Source: Neopusillimonas aromaticivorans (lineage in GTDB: Bacteria; Pseudomonadota; Gammaproteobacteria; Burkholderiales; Burkholderiaceae_B). Taken from it: 64,000 nt of DNA. The notes under the pieces were generated by a model, which saw nothing but the letters and a program-made list of their open reading frames with translations, was not told where the DNA came from and did not search any database. Positions 25,747 to 33,578 of this stretch are shown here, one piece after another (within the stretch, counting starts at the first letter, position 1; each line of letters starts with the position of its first letter). The DNA lies in NCBI RefSeq assembly GCF_030344915.1, contig NZ_CP128233.1:2852001-2916000 (forward strand), given 5' to 3'. The position numbers were made by a program, and so were the translations under genes.

Positions 25747-26614
25747 ATGAGTATGAAAACCCTGCCTGCAGCGCCGGCCGGTCGCCCCTGTGCGGCCGTT
25801 TCCGGCATCGTGCTGCCCGCTGCTTTTGACCGCTGGCACGCGGGCGTGAAGGCGGCTGCCGACGATGACGCCCGTTCGATTGGCATGTATGACGTCATCG
25901 GCTTTGACTGGTGGACAGGCGAGGGCGTGACCGCCAAGCGCGTGGCCGCTGCCCTGCGCTCGATGGGCGAAGGCCCGGTGACGGTCAACATCAACAGCCC
26001 GGGCGGCGATATGTTCGAGGGGCTGGCGATTTACAACCTGCTGCGCGAACACCCCGGCGAAGTCACCGTGAAGATCATGGGGCTGGCCGCCAGTGCTGCG
26101 TCCATCGTGGCGATGGCCGGCGACACGGTGCAGATTTCACGGGCGGGTTTTCTGATGATTCACAACTGCTGGGTGTATGCCCAGGGCAACCGGCACGACC
26201 TGCGCGAATTCGCCGAGACCATGGAGCCGTTCGACGCGGCGATGGCCGACATCTACGCGGCCCGCACCGGCATGGATGCAGAAGTGATTACCCGGCAGAT
26301 GGACGGCGAGACCTGGATCAACGGCAGCGCCGCCATCGAGCAGGGCTACGCCGACGAGCTGCTGGCCTCTGACCAGGTGGCCACCACCAGTGCCCAGTGC
26401 CAGCACCAACGCCGCACGCCGCATGGAAGCCGCCATGCGCGCTGCAGGCCTGCCGCGCAGCGAAGCCCAGCGCCTTATCTCTGAATTCAAGTCCAGCCTG
26501 AGCGATTCGGCTGGCAGCGGTGTGCGCGATGCCACCGGACGCGGCCCGAGCGACTCGGCTGCTCTCAGTACCACGGCCGCTCTGGCCGCATCCCTCACTA
26601 CCATTTTGAAATAG
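25747..26614 (+). CDS. Head maturation protease, ClpP-like S14 (frameshifted)
   Basis: Serine protease that trims the capsid during maturation. NINSPGGDMFEGLAIYNLL, KIMGLAASAASIVAMAGD (catalytic Ser in the AASAAS motif) and GFLMIHNCW (catalytic His) are intact. At the CCC run 26393-26395 one base appears to be extra; removing it joins a C-terminal tail (TNAARRMEAAMRAAGLPRSE) that ends at 26614 just before the capsid gene's ribosome site. Repaired length ~289 residues. Confidence 0.9.
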
Positions 26615-26622
26615 GAGCCACC

Positions 26623-27833
26623 ATGGCCAATCCTGAACAACAGATCGAACAGATCAATGCCAGCCTGAAGACGGTTGGCGACCAACTCAAGTCGATGGCT
26701 GATAAGGCCGACGCCGACATGAAGGCTCGCGGCACGCTGGACGCACAGCTGCGTGCCGACATCGACAAAACCCTCACCACCCAAGGCGAGCTGCAAGCCC
26801 GTCTGGCGACTGCTGAGCAGCTGCTCGCCAAGGTACAAAACGGCGGTGGCACTGCGAGCGGTCCGCAGACCATCGGCGCTATGGTCACCGATAGTGAAGA
26901 TTTCCAGGCCTTCGCAGCGAACCCCAAGGGCGACTTCCGCATGTCGGTGCAAGCGTCTGTCGGTTCAGGCTCAAGCTCTGCTGGTGATCTGATCGTGCCT
27001 GATCGAATCCCCGGCATCCAGGGTCCTGCGCTGCGCCGCCTGACCATCCGCGACCTGATCTCTTGGGGCCGCACTTCCTCCAACAGCATCGAGTATGCGC
27101 GTGAACTGGTGTACACCAACAACGCCGGCGTTGTAAGCGAGAACCCTCGGACGGCAAGCCGGAATCGGACATCACCTTTGAAGCCGACAGCGCACCAGTC
27201 GTGACGATTGCGCACTGGATTCATGCCTCCAAGCAGGTGATTGCTGATGTGGCGATGTTGCAGTCCTACATTGATGGTCGCTTGCGCTATGGCTTGAAGT
27301 TCAAAGAAGAAGCCCAACTGCTCAAAGGCAGCGGTGTCGGCTTGAATATCGACGGCATTTACACCCAGGCATCCAGCTACGTTAACCCTGGGGTGTTGGT
27401 GCAGGCCGAGACCCGCATCGATCGTCTGCGCTTGGCGCTGCTGCAAGTAGAGCTGGCCGAATACTGGGCAGACGGCATCGTCATCAGCCCGCTTGACTGG
27501 GCAGCCATTGAGCTGACGAAGGATTCGACCAACAACTACATGTTCACCAATGCCCGCTCGACCATGCAGCCGGGACTTTGGGGGCGCAACGTGGTTCCCA
27601 CTCAGGCCATGGACGGCGGCGACTTCCTTGTTGGCGCTTTCGGTGGCGGTTTGGCTGTTCAGGGATGGGATCGTGAAGACGTGGCCGTTGCGATTTCGGA
27701 ACATGACCGCGACAACTTCATCAAGAACATGCTCACGATCCGCTGCGAGGAGCGCGTTGGCCTGACCGTCTACCGGCCCCAGGCCTTCGTGAAGGGCGAC
27801 TTCGACGGCATCGACGCTTCCACCAACGCCTAA
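26623..27833 (+). CDS. Major capsid protein, HK97 fold (frameshifted)
   Basis: The N-terminal ~100 residues form a charged coiled-coil delta/scaffold domain (QQIEQINASLKTVGDQLKSM). The mature capsid part follows: DLIVPDRIPGIQGPALRRLT and, after adding one base near 27147-27150, SDITFEADSAPVVTIAHWIH and GLKFKEEAQLLKGSG, standard HK97-capsid sequence. Ends with VKGDFDGID. Joined length ~403 residues. AGGAG precedes the start. The protease upstream would remove the scaffold domain. Confidence 0.92.
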
Positions 27834-27839
27834 GGGCAG

Positions 27840-27863
27840 CCCCGGCCGGTTCGCTGGCCGGGG
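27840..27863 (+). other. GC-rich hairpin after capsid gene
   Basis: CCCCGGCC and GGCCGGGG around an eight-base loop directly after the capsid stop. No T run follows, so it is more likely an mRNA-stabilising or attenuating hairpin between the highly expressed capsid gene and the next gene than a strong terminator. Confidence 0.5.
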
Positions 27864-27879
27864 TCTCCGCGAGGAATCC

Positions 27880-28139
27880 ATGAAAACCGTAATCGCTATT
27901 CAATCATTCGACCATGGCGGCGTGCGCCGGCGCGGCGACGTGTTCGAGGTATCCCCCAGGTCGCGGAGCATCTGCGCCGTAATGGCCTGGTCCGAATTCA
28001 TGGCGGGTCGGCATCGTCACCCGACCCTTCCCGGGCCGCTGGCGAGAGTTCGTCTGCATCGCCAGCGGCCCCAGTCTCACGCAAGCGGACTGCGAAGAGG
28101 TCAGGAAGTGGCGAGACAGGCGAGAGGATCGAGCAGTAA
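27880..28139 (+). CDS. Phage hypothetical protein after capsid (frameshifted)
   Basis: N-terminus IAIQSFDHGGVRRRGDVFEV looks like a small beta-barrel. The frame breaks in the C run 27953-27957; with one more C it continues VAEHLRRNGLVRIHGG and a Ser/Ala/Pro-rich basic tail ending at 28139 (86 residues). Such small proteins after the capsid gene are common in HK97-type clusters; function unknown. Confidence 0.55.
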
Positions 28140-28638
28140 TCGTCACCAACACGACATTCCGGGCTGCGCCATGGGCCGATGTGCTGTTCGCCATGGACAA
28201 GGACTGGTGGCGGGTGTACCGGGAGGAAGCCGGGCAAGTATTCGCAGGCGAGCTGGTGACGCAGCAGCCCAACTGCTACGGAGTGCGGCGCGTAGATTTC
28301 CAGCCGCAGTATCGCAACTCCGGAGCGAGTGCCATCGGACTGGCAGTGCATCTTGGAGCGCAGCGCTTGATTCTGCTGGGCTACGACTGCCAGAAGACGG
28401 GTGGGCGGGCGCACTGGCACGGTGATCACCCGAGGGGTTGGGCAACGCCGGCTCACTCAACAAATGGTCCGCGCAGTTTCAGAAGCTGGCGCGGGATTTC
28501 CACAATTTCGACATCATGAACTGCACCAGGGAAACGGCGCTGACCTGCTTTCCCAAGGTGCCATTGGAGCGCGCACTGAATGACGACGCGAACAGTAGTG
28601 ACCTGGCTGTGGGCCGGGAATCGGGAGTACCTGCCTGA
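28000..28638 (+). CDS. DUF115/sialyltransferase-like protein in head cluster (two frameshifts)
   Basis: FVCIASGPSLTQADC is the glycine-proline-serine-leucine motif seen in DUF115/MptE-like and CST-I-like glycosyltransferase folds. Later come FAMDKDWWRVYREEAGQVF, RLILLGYDCQ and WHGDHPRG. The likely start is the ATG at 28000, inside the previous gene; an extra base at 28030-28032 must be removed to reach the motif and one must be added at 28434-28437. The repaired protein is ~212 residues. It may transfer a sugar to a phage structure or host surface molecule; that is inference from fold resemblance. Confidence 0.55.
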
Positions 28639-29279
28639 GCATGTGAATGTGCTGGCTGCCATGTTCCGGCGGCACCTGACACTGCCGCATCGGCTCGTAT
28701 GCATCACCGATCTGAGGGCTGGCTTCGACGAGGAGTCGACGTGATGCCGATTCCAGCGGCCGCGCAGAAACTTGCCGCGTTCCGCACCCCTGAAGGGGCC
28801 CGCTTCCCCAGTTGCTACCGCAGGCTGTGGATGTTCTCAGACGAGGCGAAGTGCCTGGGTAAGCGCGTGCTGATGACTGACCTCGATGTACTGATCACCC
28901 GAAACATCGATCACCTGTTCGCGCCGCGCGACAAGTTCGTCGGTTGGCAACCGAAGGCAAGCTGGGGCGGCACCAACCGAATCGGTGGTGGCCTGTACCT
29001 GCTGACCCTGGCGCACATCCTGATGTGTTCGACGAGTTCCATGGCATGGAGTCTATCGTGCAGGCGCGTGCTGCTGGTTATCGGGGCAGCGATCAGGCAT
29101 GGATGAGCCACAAGCTGTTCGGCAGGGTGAAGCTCTGGCCGCAGGATTCTGGCATTTACAGCATCCGCGACCTGAAGGACGGCCAGCTGCCCGATGATGC
29201 CTGCCTGGTTCAGTTCAACGGCACCAGCAAGCCATGGCACGGTCGGCCATCTTGGACATTGGAGCATTGGAAAAAATGA
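28580..29279 (+). CDS. Glycosyltransferase-like phage protein (two frameshifts)
   Basis: About 233 residues after adding one base at ~28735 and one at 29010-29011. VTWLWAGNREYLPEHVNVLA at the N-terminus, VLMTDLDVLITRNIDHLF (a DxD-type motif expected to bind the nucleotide-sugar metal), then GWQPKASWGGTNRIGGGLYL and DQAWMSHKLFG are typical of GT-A fold glycosyltransferases encoded in phage head clusters. The start overlaps the end of the previous gene. Acceptor unknown. Confidence 0.65.
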
Positions 29280-29583
29280 GCATCATCACTCTGGAAACGG
29301 CCAAGCAGTACCTCGACGTGATCCACAGCGCCGACGACGCCAAGCTGCAGATGCTGCTGGATGCCGCCGAGGATGAGGCCGCGCAGTACATTAATCAGCC
29401 GCTGTCCGAACTGCGGCCCGAGGAAGTCAGCAGCGAACAGCCTGACGCTCTGCCGGGCAGTGTTGTGATGGGCGTGATGCTTCTGTTGCAGGCCGCCTAC
29501 CAGGCCACGCCGGATGATGCGGAGAAGCTGCGCCGGGCTGCTGAGGTGAAGCTCACGCCGTACCGAATCGGCTGGGGGTGTGA
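29276..29583 (+). CDS. Head-tail connector, gp6-like (frameshifted at 3' end)
   Basis: ITLETAKQYLDVIHSADDAK then LQMLLDAAEDEAAQYINQPL is the gp6/HK97 connector pattern (early helices contacting the portal). The start at 29276 overlaps the previous stop. At the G run 29574-29578 an additional G gives an end RIGWGV at 29583 that overlaps the next start (TGATG); as written the frame runs 64 bases on into the next gene. About 102 residues. Confidence 0.8.
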
Positions 29584-29957
29584 TGCTGGCCCATCGACTC
29601 CGACACCGCGTCACGTTCCAGCACAAGGCAGAGCCGCAGCGCAATGAGGACGGGTTCATTATTCCCGGCTCCGGAGGCTGGCAGACTGTCACGCTTGCAG
29701 ATGGCACGAAGCTGGAGAACGTGCCCGCTGAAGTGCTGACCGGTCCAGGAAAGGAGTGGGTCGGTTCTGCCGCACCGCAGGCCGAGACATCGGCGCGTAT
29801 CAATTTGCGCTGGTTCCCGGCTGACGAACGCGATATGGCCGCCTGGCGCGTGCTGTGGGACGGCCGCGTTTACAACATCACGTCGGTGGAAACCGACATC
29901 ACCGCCCGTCGGGAGTGGCGCTTGCGCTGCACCGACGGACCTACGGAGGGGCAATGA
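29583..29957 (+). CDS. Head-tail adaptor / closure protein
   Basis: 124 residues. LAHRLRHRVTFQHKAEPQRN with ARINLRWFPADERDMAAWRV and GRVYNITSVETDITARREW is the beta-barrel pattern of phage head-tail joining proteins (SPP1 gp16-type). Start at the ATG 29583, not the GTG at 29580. Closes the portal channel after packaging and accepts the tail. Confidence 0.85.
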   Translation: MLAHRLRHRVTFQHKAEPQRNEDGFIIPGSGGWQTVTLADGTKLENVPAEVLTGPGKEWVGSAAPQAETSARINLRWFPADERDMAAWRVLWDGRVYNITSVETDITARREWRLRCTDGPTEGQ

Positions 29958-29958
29958 C

Positions 29959-30153
29959 ATGAATAGCACCGAAATTAGCATACCAACAGTGGATGGGTCA
30001 TGTGTTTTAACGATCGAAGAGTGTATGCGGGCGCTCAAAAAATTACCTACTGAAGCGCTGAATAGTCAGGCGGTAAGGGACTCGCTCGCTGATGCAGCGA
30101 AAGAAATGCGCGATATCGCGACCCGACATGCACGTGGAGCGCAGTGGCAATGA
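29959..30153 (+). CDS. Phage hypothetical small protein
   Basis: 64 residues, beta start (TEISIPTVDGSCVLTIEECM) then helices. Overlaps the following short gene. Codon usage is a little more AT-rich than its neighbours. Unknown function. Confidence 0.5.
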   Translation: MNSTEISIPTVDGSCVLTIEECMRALKKLPTEALNSQAVRDSLADAAKEMRDIATRHARGAQWQ

Positions 30154-30299
30154 AACAGCAGCTGGATCGCATCGAGGCCAAGCTGGACGCGCTGCTTGAT
30201 GCCCTAGCAGATGAGGGTGACGACGACGAACCGCAATACGACCTCGACGGCAACTTGATCGAGGGCGGCGAGCGCGATGAGAACGAGACATTGGATTGA
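30150..30299 (+). CDS. Short acidic coiled-coil protein
   Basis: 49 residues: KQQLDRIEAKLDALLDALAD heptad helix, then an acidic tail. It is linked by ATGA overlap to the upstream gene and overlaps the next ORF's long form. Such small acidic proteins occur in connector regions, but function is unknown. Confidence 0.5.
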   Translation: MKQQLDRIEAKLDALLDALADEGDDDEPQYDLDGNLIEGGERDENETLD

Positions 30300-30306
30300 G
30301 GGCGAC

Positions 30307-30552
30307 ATGCGAGTTTCCGTTATTGAGACAGATCCCGGACACGCAACGTTCCGAGCAATGGGAGGGTTTGGCCGTGTTGCTGCGTTTTTGGATGGCAAGC
30401 GGCTACGAGACTGTGTGACTGCTGACAGCAAGACAGGCTGGGCCACGGTCTATGAGAGGGATGCTGAGGGCAATCTTGTCCTGAACTCGAAGCGCAATGC
30501 GGTAAAGCTCAAGCGCTTGAGGGGGCGAATCGAGATAAGGCGAATGCGATGA
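30307..30552 (+). CDS. Phage hypothetical protein
   Basis: 81 residues from an ATG preceded by GAGGG. VSVIETDPGHATFRAMGGFG, then ITADSKTG-like VTADSKTGWATVYERDAEGN, a compact beta-rich protein ending in a basic tail (KLKRLRGRIEIRRMR). Overlaps the next gene by four bases. Not recognised. Confidence 0.6.
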   Translation: MRVSVIETDPGHATFRAMGGFGRVAAFLDGKRLRDCVTADSKTGWATVYERDAEGNLVLNSKRNAVKLKRLRGRIEIRRMR

Positions 30553-31093
30553 AGATCACGATGGACGTCAAAGGCCTGAACGGTGCTCTTGAAACTCTGC
30601 GGGCCTTACCTGCCGAGATTGTTTCAAAGCGCGGGGGCCCTGTGAAACTGGCCTTGGCCAAAGCTGCGCGAGTCATCCGTGATCAAGCGAAAGCGAATGT
30701 CCGCGCAATTGTGGCCGAACCAAACAAGGATGGTCGCCCCACGAAGAGTACAGGTGCCTTGGAAAAATCGATCATCGTCACACGTGGAAAGATGCGCGGC
30801 GGCGTGAAGGGTGAAAAATACCTTGTGCGAATCCCCAAAGGCGATACTTTTCGCTACGCCAACACACGATACAACCGACGTAAGAAAAAGTCGGGAAGAA
30901 ATACACCGTGGAAGCGCCTACCTACTATGGGCGTCTATTGGAATACGGCACAAGCAAGATGCGACCACACCCGTGGTTGCGCCCAGCAGTTGCCCAGAAA
31001 GGCGAAGAGGCAATCAACGTGTTCACTACTGATCTGAACCGGCGCATAGACGCCACGATCAAGAAGCTGGCCCAGCAAAACAAGGGGAAGTGA
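30549..31093 (+). CDS. HK97 gp10-like tail component (frameshifted)
   Basis: The N-terminal VKGLNGALETLRALPAEIVS and the C-terminal EAPTYYGRLLEYGTSKMRPH then PWLRPAV are diagnostic for gp10/DUF-type neck or tail completion proteins. A one-base loss at about 30888-30891 separates the two halves. Repaired length ~181 residues, ending in overlap with the next gene. Likely binds the neck during tail attachment. Confidence 0.82.
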
Positions 31094-31464
31094 TGTTCGC
31101 GCCCATTTACAAGACGATCAGCACTGCGGCTGTTAAAGCCATTGTAGGCAACCCGCCGCGCATCTACGGTAGCGGTCTGGCGCCGCAGGGAGTGACCGCG
31201 CCGTACATCACATGGTTCGTGGTCGTTGGTCAGCCTTATGACCATCTAAGTGGCCCGCCTGGCGCCGACAACGACACCATTCAGATCGATTGCTGGGCCG
31301 GCCCCGGCGACGATCAGGAGCTGGTTTGCATCAGTTTGGCCAAGGCTGTTCGTGACGCGCTCGACGCTGCCGGCCAAGCCTGCCGAATCATCATCAACAC
31401 CCGCGAGTCCGACACCAAGCTATTCCGGGTCGGCTTGCAGGTCGATTTCATCCATAACCGATAA
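31093..31464 (+). CDS. Tail terminator-like protein (DUF3168)
   Basis: 123 residues. PIYKTISTAAVKAIVGNPPR, PYITWFVVVGQPYDHLSGPP, NDTIQIDCWA and the C-terminal beta strands are the DUF3168/tail-terminator pattern. Such proteins cap the tail tube and set its attachment to the head. The ATG at 31093 overlaps the gp10-like stop. Confidence 0.83.
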   Translation: MFAPIYKTISTAAVKAIVGNPPRIYGSGLAPQGVTAPYITWFVVVGQPYDHLSGPPGADNDTIQIDCWAGPGDDQELVCISLAKAVRDALDAAGQACRIIINTRESDTKLFRVGLQVDFIHNR

Positions 31465-31487
31465 CCCGGCAGTCGCCGGTCAACATC

Positions 31488-31508
31488 GCCACCCTCGGGT
31501 GGCTTTTT
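31488..31508 (+). terminator. Terminator before tail-tube gene
   Basis: GCCACC-CTCG-GGTGGC followed by TTTTTC. It separates the connector genes from the major tail protein, and could partially attenuate upstream transcription. Confidence 0.7.
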
Positions 31509-31523
31509 CTTTGGAGGTCTCTT

Positions 31524-32015
31524 ATGACTGCCGGAGTAGTGAAAACCCAAGGTACCCATTTGTACTTTGCCAACCCCACATCCTCTGACCCCGAGCTGGT
31601 CAAGCTGGCGTGCCCCACTGGCATCTCCGGCCTGGGCGGCGCGCGCGATCAGATCGATGTCACCTGCCTGGACAATACCGAAGACCGGGAATATCTCCCC
31701 GGCTTGGGCAATCCTGGCCAAGTGTCGATCCCCTTCAACTTCATTCCCTCGCATATTTCACATCAGGTTCTGTTCGACCTGAAGGAAGGCGGCGAAGTGA
31801 TCGACTTCATCATCTGCCTGTCGGACGGCACCGCGCAGCCCACCATCAACGGTCAAGGCGTCATCACGCCGCCGGTACTGCGTACCAGCTTCGAGTTCCG
31901 GGGCTTTGTGCAGGACGTGAACATCGACATGGCCACCAACGACAAGGTCACCGGCACGCTCACCGTCCAGCGCAGCGGCAAGGTCAAGCCCAACTGGCAG
32001 GGACCGACTCCGTAA
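31524..32015 (+). CDS. Major tail tube protein
   Basis: 163 residues. GGARDQIDVTCLDNTEDREY with LPGLGNPGQVSIPFNF, and IDFIICLSDGTAQP, is the lambda-type phage tail tube (TTP) pattern. Ends with VTGTLTVQRSGKVKP. GGAGG precedes the ATG. It polymerises into the tail tube whose length is set by the tape measure protein. Confidence 0.88.
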   Translation: MTAGVVKTQGTHLYFANPTSSDPELVKLACPTGISGLGGARDQIDVTCLDNTEDREYLPGLGNPGQVSIPFNFIPSHISHQVLFDLKEGGEVIDFIICLSDGTAQPTINGQGVITPPVLRTSFEFRGFVQDVNIDMATNDKVTGTLTVQRSGKVKPNWQGPTP

Positions 32016-32110
32016 CAAGTTTGGTCGCAGCTAGGAGGCATCCGAAAGCACGACGCCCTGGCGTGTTGCTGCGGCCAGCAAACTACCAGGGCAACTGTTT
32101 TTCATCACCA

Positions 32111-32140
32111 ACCCGGCCATTGCGCCGGGGTTTTCATTTT
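32111..32140 (+). terminator. Terminator after tail-tube gene
   Basis: ACCCGGC and GCCGGGGT around CATTGC, followed by TTTTCATTTTT. A second weaker stem precedes it. It probably tunes the ratio of tail tube to tail assembly proteins. Confidence 0.65.
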
Positions 32141-32157
32141 TACCAGGGATAAATATC

Positions 32158-32646
32158 ATGAGCACCAAAAAAGTCGCAGTAAATACCGCCGGCCTGTCGA
32201 GCGGATCCGTAGTTTCCAGCATCCTGACTGACGATATGTTTGTGTCCGAGGGCGATATCATCGAGCATCTGGTGAAGCTTGCCGATGGCAAAGAGCACAC
32301 CATGTACTTTAAGCCGATGAATGCCATCGACTGGAAGAAACACCTCGAGGCTGAAAACTCCAAAGACCCGCAGGTGCGTCGGGAATCCAACGTTCGGTTG
32401 ATCTCTCGCTATCTCGTTGAACCGGATGGCCGCCGTTCGCTGACTCCACAACAAGCAGCACGGCTGAAGCCTGCAGTGTCGGGCGCGATCTTCTTGGCCA
32501 TTCTTGAGGTCAATGGGCTTTTCAAACTGCCGTCTAACACTCCTGCCACAAAAGACGATGACGACGTCATCATCGGCGTTGACGACGAGGACGACGATCA
32601 GGATGGGCCGCTTGATACTGGGAACGAGACCGACCAGGGAAACTGA
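32158..32646 (+). CDS. Tail assembly chaperone G-like
   Basis: 162 residues; EGDIIEHLVKLADGKEHTMY and DWKKHLEAENSKDPQVRRES resemble siphophage tail assembly chaperones, with a long acidic Asp-rich C-terminus. It lies between the tail tube and tape measure genes as lambda G does. The last codons contain the slippery heptamer G_GGA_AAC, so a fraction of ribosomes should enter the T frame to make a G-T fusion. Confidence 0.82.
   Translation: MSTKKVAVNTAGLSSGSVVSSILTDDMFVSEGDIIEHLVKLADGKEHTMYFKPMNAIDWKKHLEAENSKDPQVRRESNVRLISRYLVEPDGRRSLTPQQAARLKPAVSGAIFLAILEVNGLFKLPSNTPATKDDDDVIIGVDDEDDDQDGPLDTGNETDQGN
32637..32643 (+). promoter_or_regulatory. Programmed -1 frameshift site GGGAAAC
   Basis: In the zero frame the codons are GGA AAC TGA, exactly X_XXY_YYZ. 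Slipping back one base gives GGG AAA CTG ATG, in frame with the downstream tail assembly gene. Position right at the G stop, between the tail tube and tape measure genes, is the standard place. Confidence 0.85.
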
Positions 32647-32969
32647 TGAAAGCGGGCTCTGACCTCTGGTTCTGGCATACGTTGGCGCTCGCCCTGGGCA
32701 AGACCGTGGGCGAGTTGCAGAAAATCATGACGTTCAAAGAGTTTGAGTCTTGGAAAGAGTTCTACAGCCTTCGCCCATTTGATGACCTGCACCGGTATCA
32801 CCGGCCGGCTGCGGTCGTCGCACATTCAATGGGTGACGGCAAAGACATTGGACGCACCATCGACATGCTGGTCAATGAGCAGCAGGTCACCGCTGAGATG
32901 GAGCAAGAAATGGCCGGCATGTTCAGTGAGGCCGACAAGGCCACGATCAAGGCGCTGACCGGAGGGTGA
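32646..32969 (+). CDS. Tail assembly chaperone T-like (frameshift partner)
   Basis: 107 residues as an independent ORF; KEFESWKEFYSLRPFDDLHR then YHRPAAVVAHSM matches the DUF4035/T domain. It is normally produced as the C-terminal part of a G-T fusion by -1 frameshifting at 32637. Its ATG overlaps the G stop (TGATG), so coupled re-initiation is also possible. Needed for tail assembly around the tape measure, absent from the virion in relatives. Confidence 0.85.
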   Translation: MKAGSDLWFWHTLALALGKTVGELQKIMTFKEFESWKEFYSLRPFDDLHRYHRPAAVVAHSMGDGKDIGRTIDMLVNEQQVTAEMEQEMAGMFSEADKATIKALTGG

Positions 32970-33013
32970 TGTTCGGCTATCATTCCTGTATCTATTTGAT
33001 ACAGGAGGTGGGG

Positions 33014-33522
33014 ATGCATTTAAAAGGCTTGTGGGCTTTTCTGGTCTTGTCAGTAGCTTGCTTTGTATCTACTGCTCAAAGCGCTGATGCCAAAACCGAC
33101 CAGGAGTGGGAATACTCAACCCAAGAGGACAAGATGCGCGGCGATTCCATAGCTTTTGCATCAAAAAAATCAGAAAACGAGATCAGAATGCCAGGGGCGT
33201 TTGGGGCGAGCCGATTGGAAATCTTGCTCCGCAAGGGCGGGCCTCATGGTGACGCAGCGATACTTGTGGTCAACAAAGGCCAGTTTCAATGCTATAGATC
33301 TTCTGGGTGCAAGGTTGCTGCTAAATTCGATGATGGAAAGATTGTGACGTACACAGCCTATCCATCTGACGCTGGGCGGTTTGATGTGATTTTTCTGCAG
33401 GAACGGGCTGGTTTTGAGAGGCGACTTTTGAAAGCCAAAAGCCTGGTATTGGAAGTGCCTTTTTTCGAGCTGGGACGCAGCAGTTTGAGTTTGATGTAGG
33501 CGGATTGAGCTGGAAGCAATAA
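33014..33522 (+). CDS. Secreted phage cargo protein (frameshifted 3' end)
   Basis: A signal peptide (HLKGLWAFLVLSVACFVSTA ending SADA) then WEYSTQEDKMRGDSIAFASK, a beta-rich mature part of ~130 residues. Repairing a one-base loss at ~33476-33478 gives an end QFEFDVGGLSWKQ at 33522. The start at 33014 follows AGGAGGTGGGG. It is flanked by the T gene and a terminator just before the tape measure gene, i.e. an inserted unit. An exported product inside a tail operon suggests lysogenic or surface-exclusion cargo; the role is inferred. Confidence 0.65.
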
Positions 33523-33541
33523 CCTACTTTTTGTTTTTATG

Positions 33542-33566
33542 ACCCCACTTCGGTGGGGTTTTTTTA
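33542..33566 (+). terminator. Strong terminator before tape measure gene
   Basis: ACCCCAC-TTCG-GTGGGGT followed by seven T. A classic UUCG-loop terminator closing the cargo gene, before the tape measure gene starts 13 bases on; late antitermination would be needed to read through. Confidence 0.8.
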
Positions 33567-33578
33567 TGGGAGCTCGAA

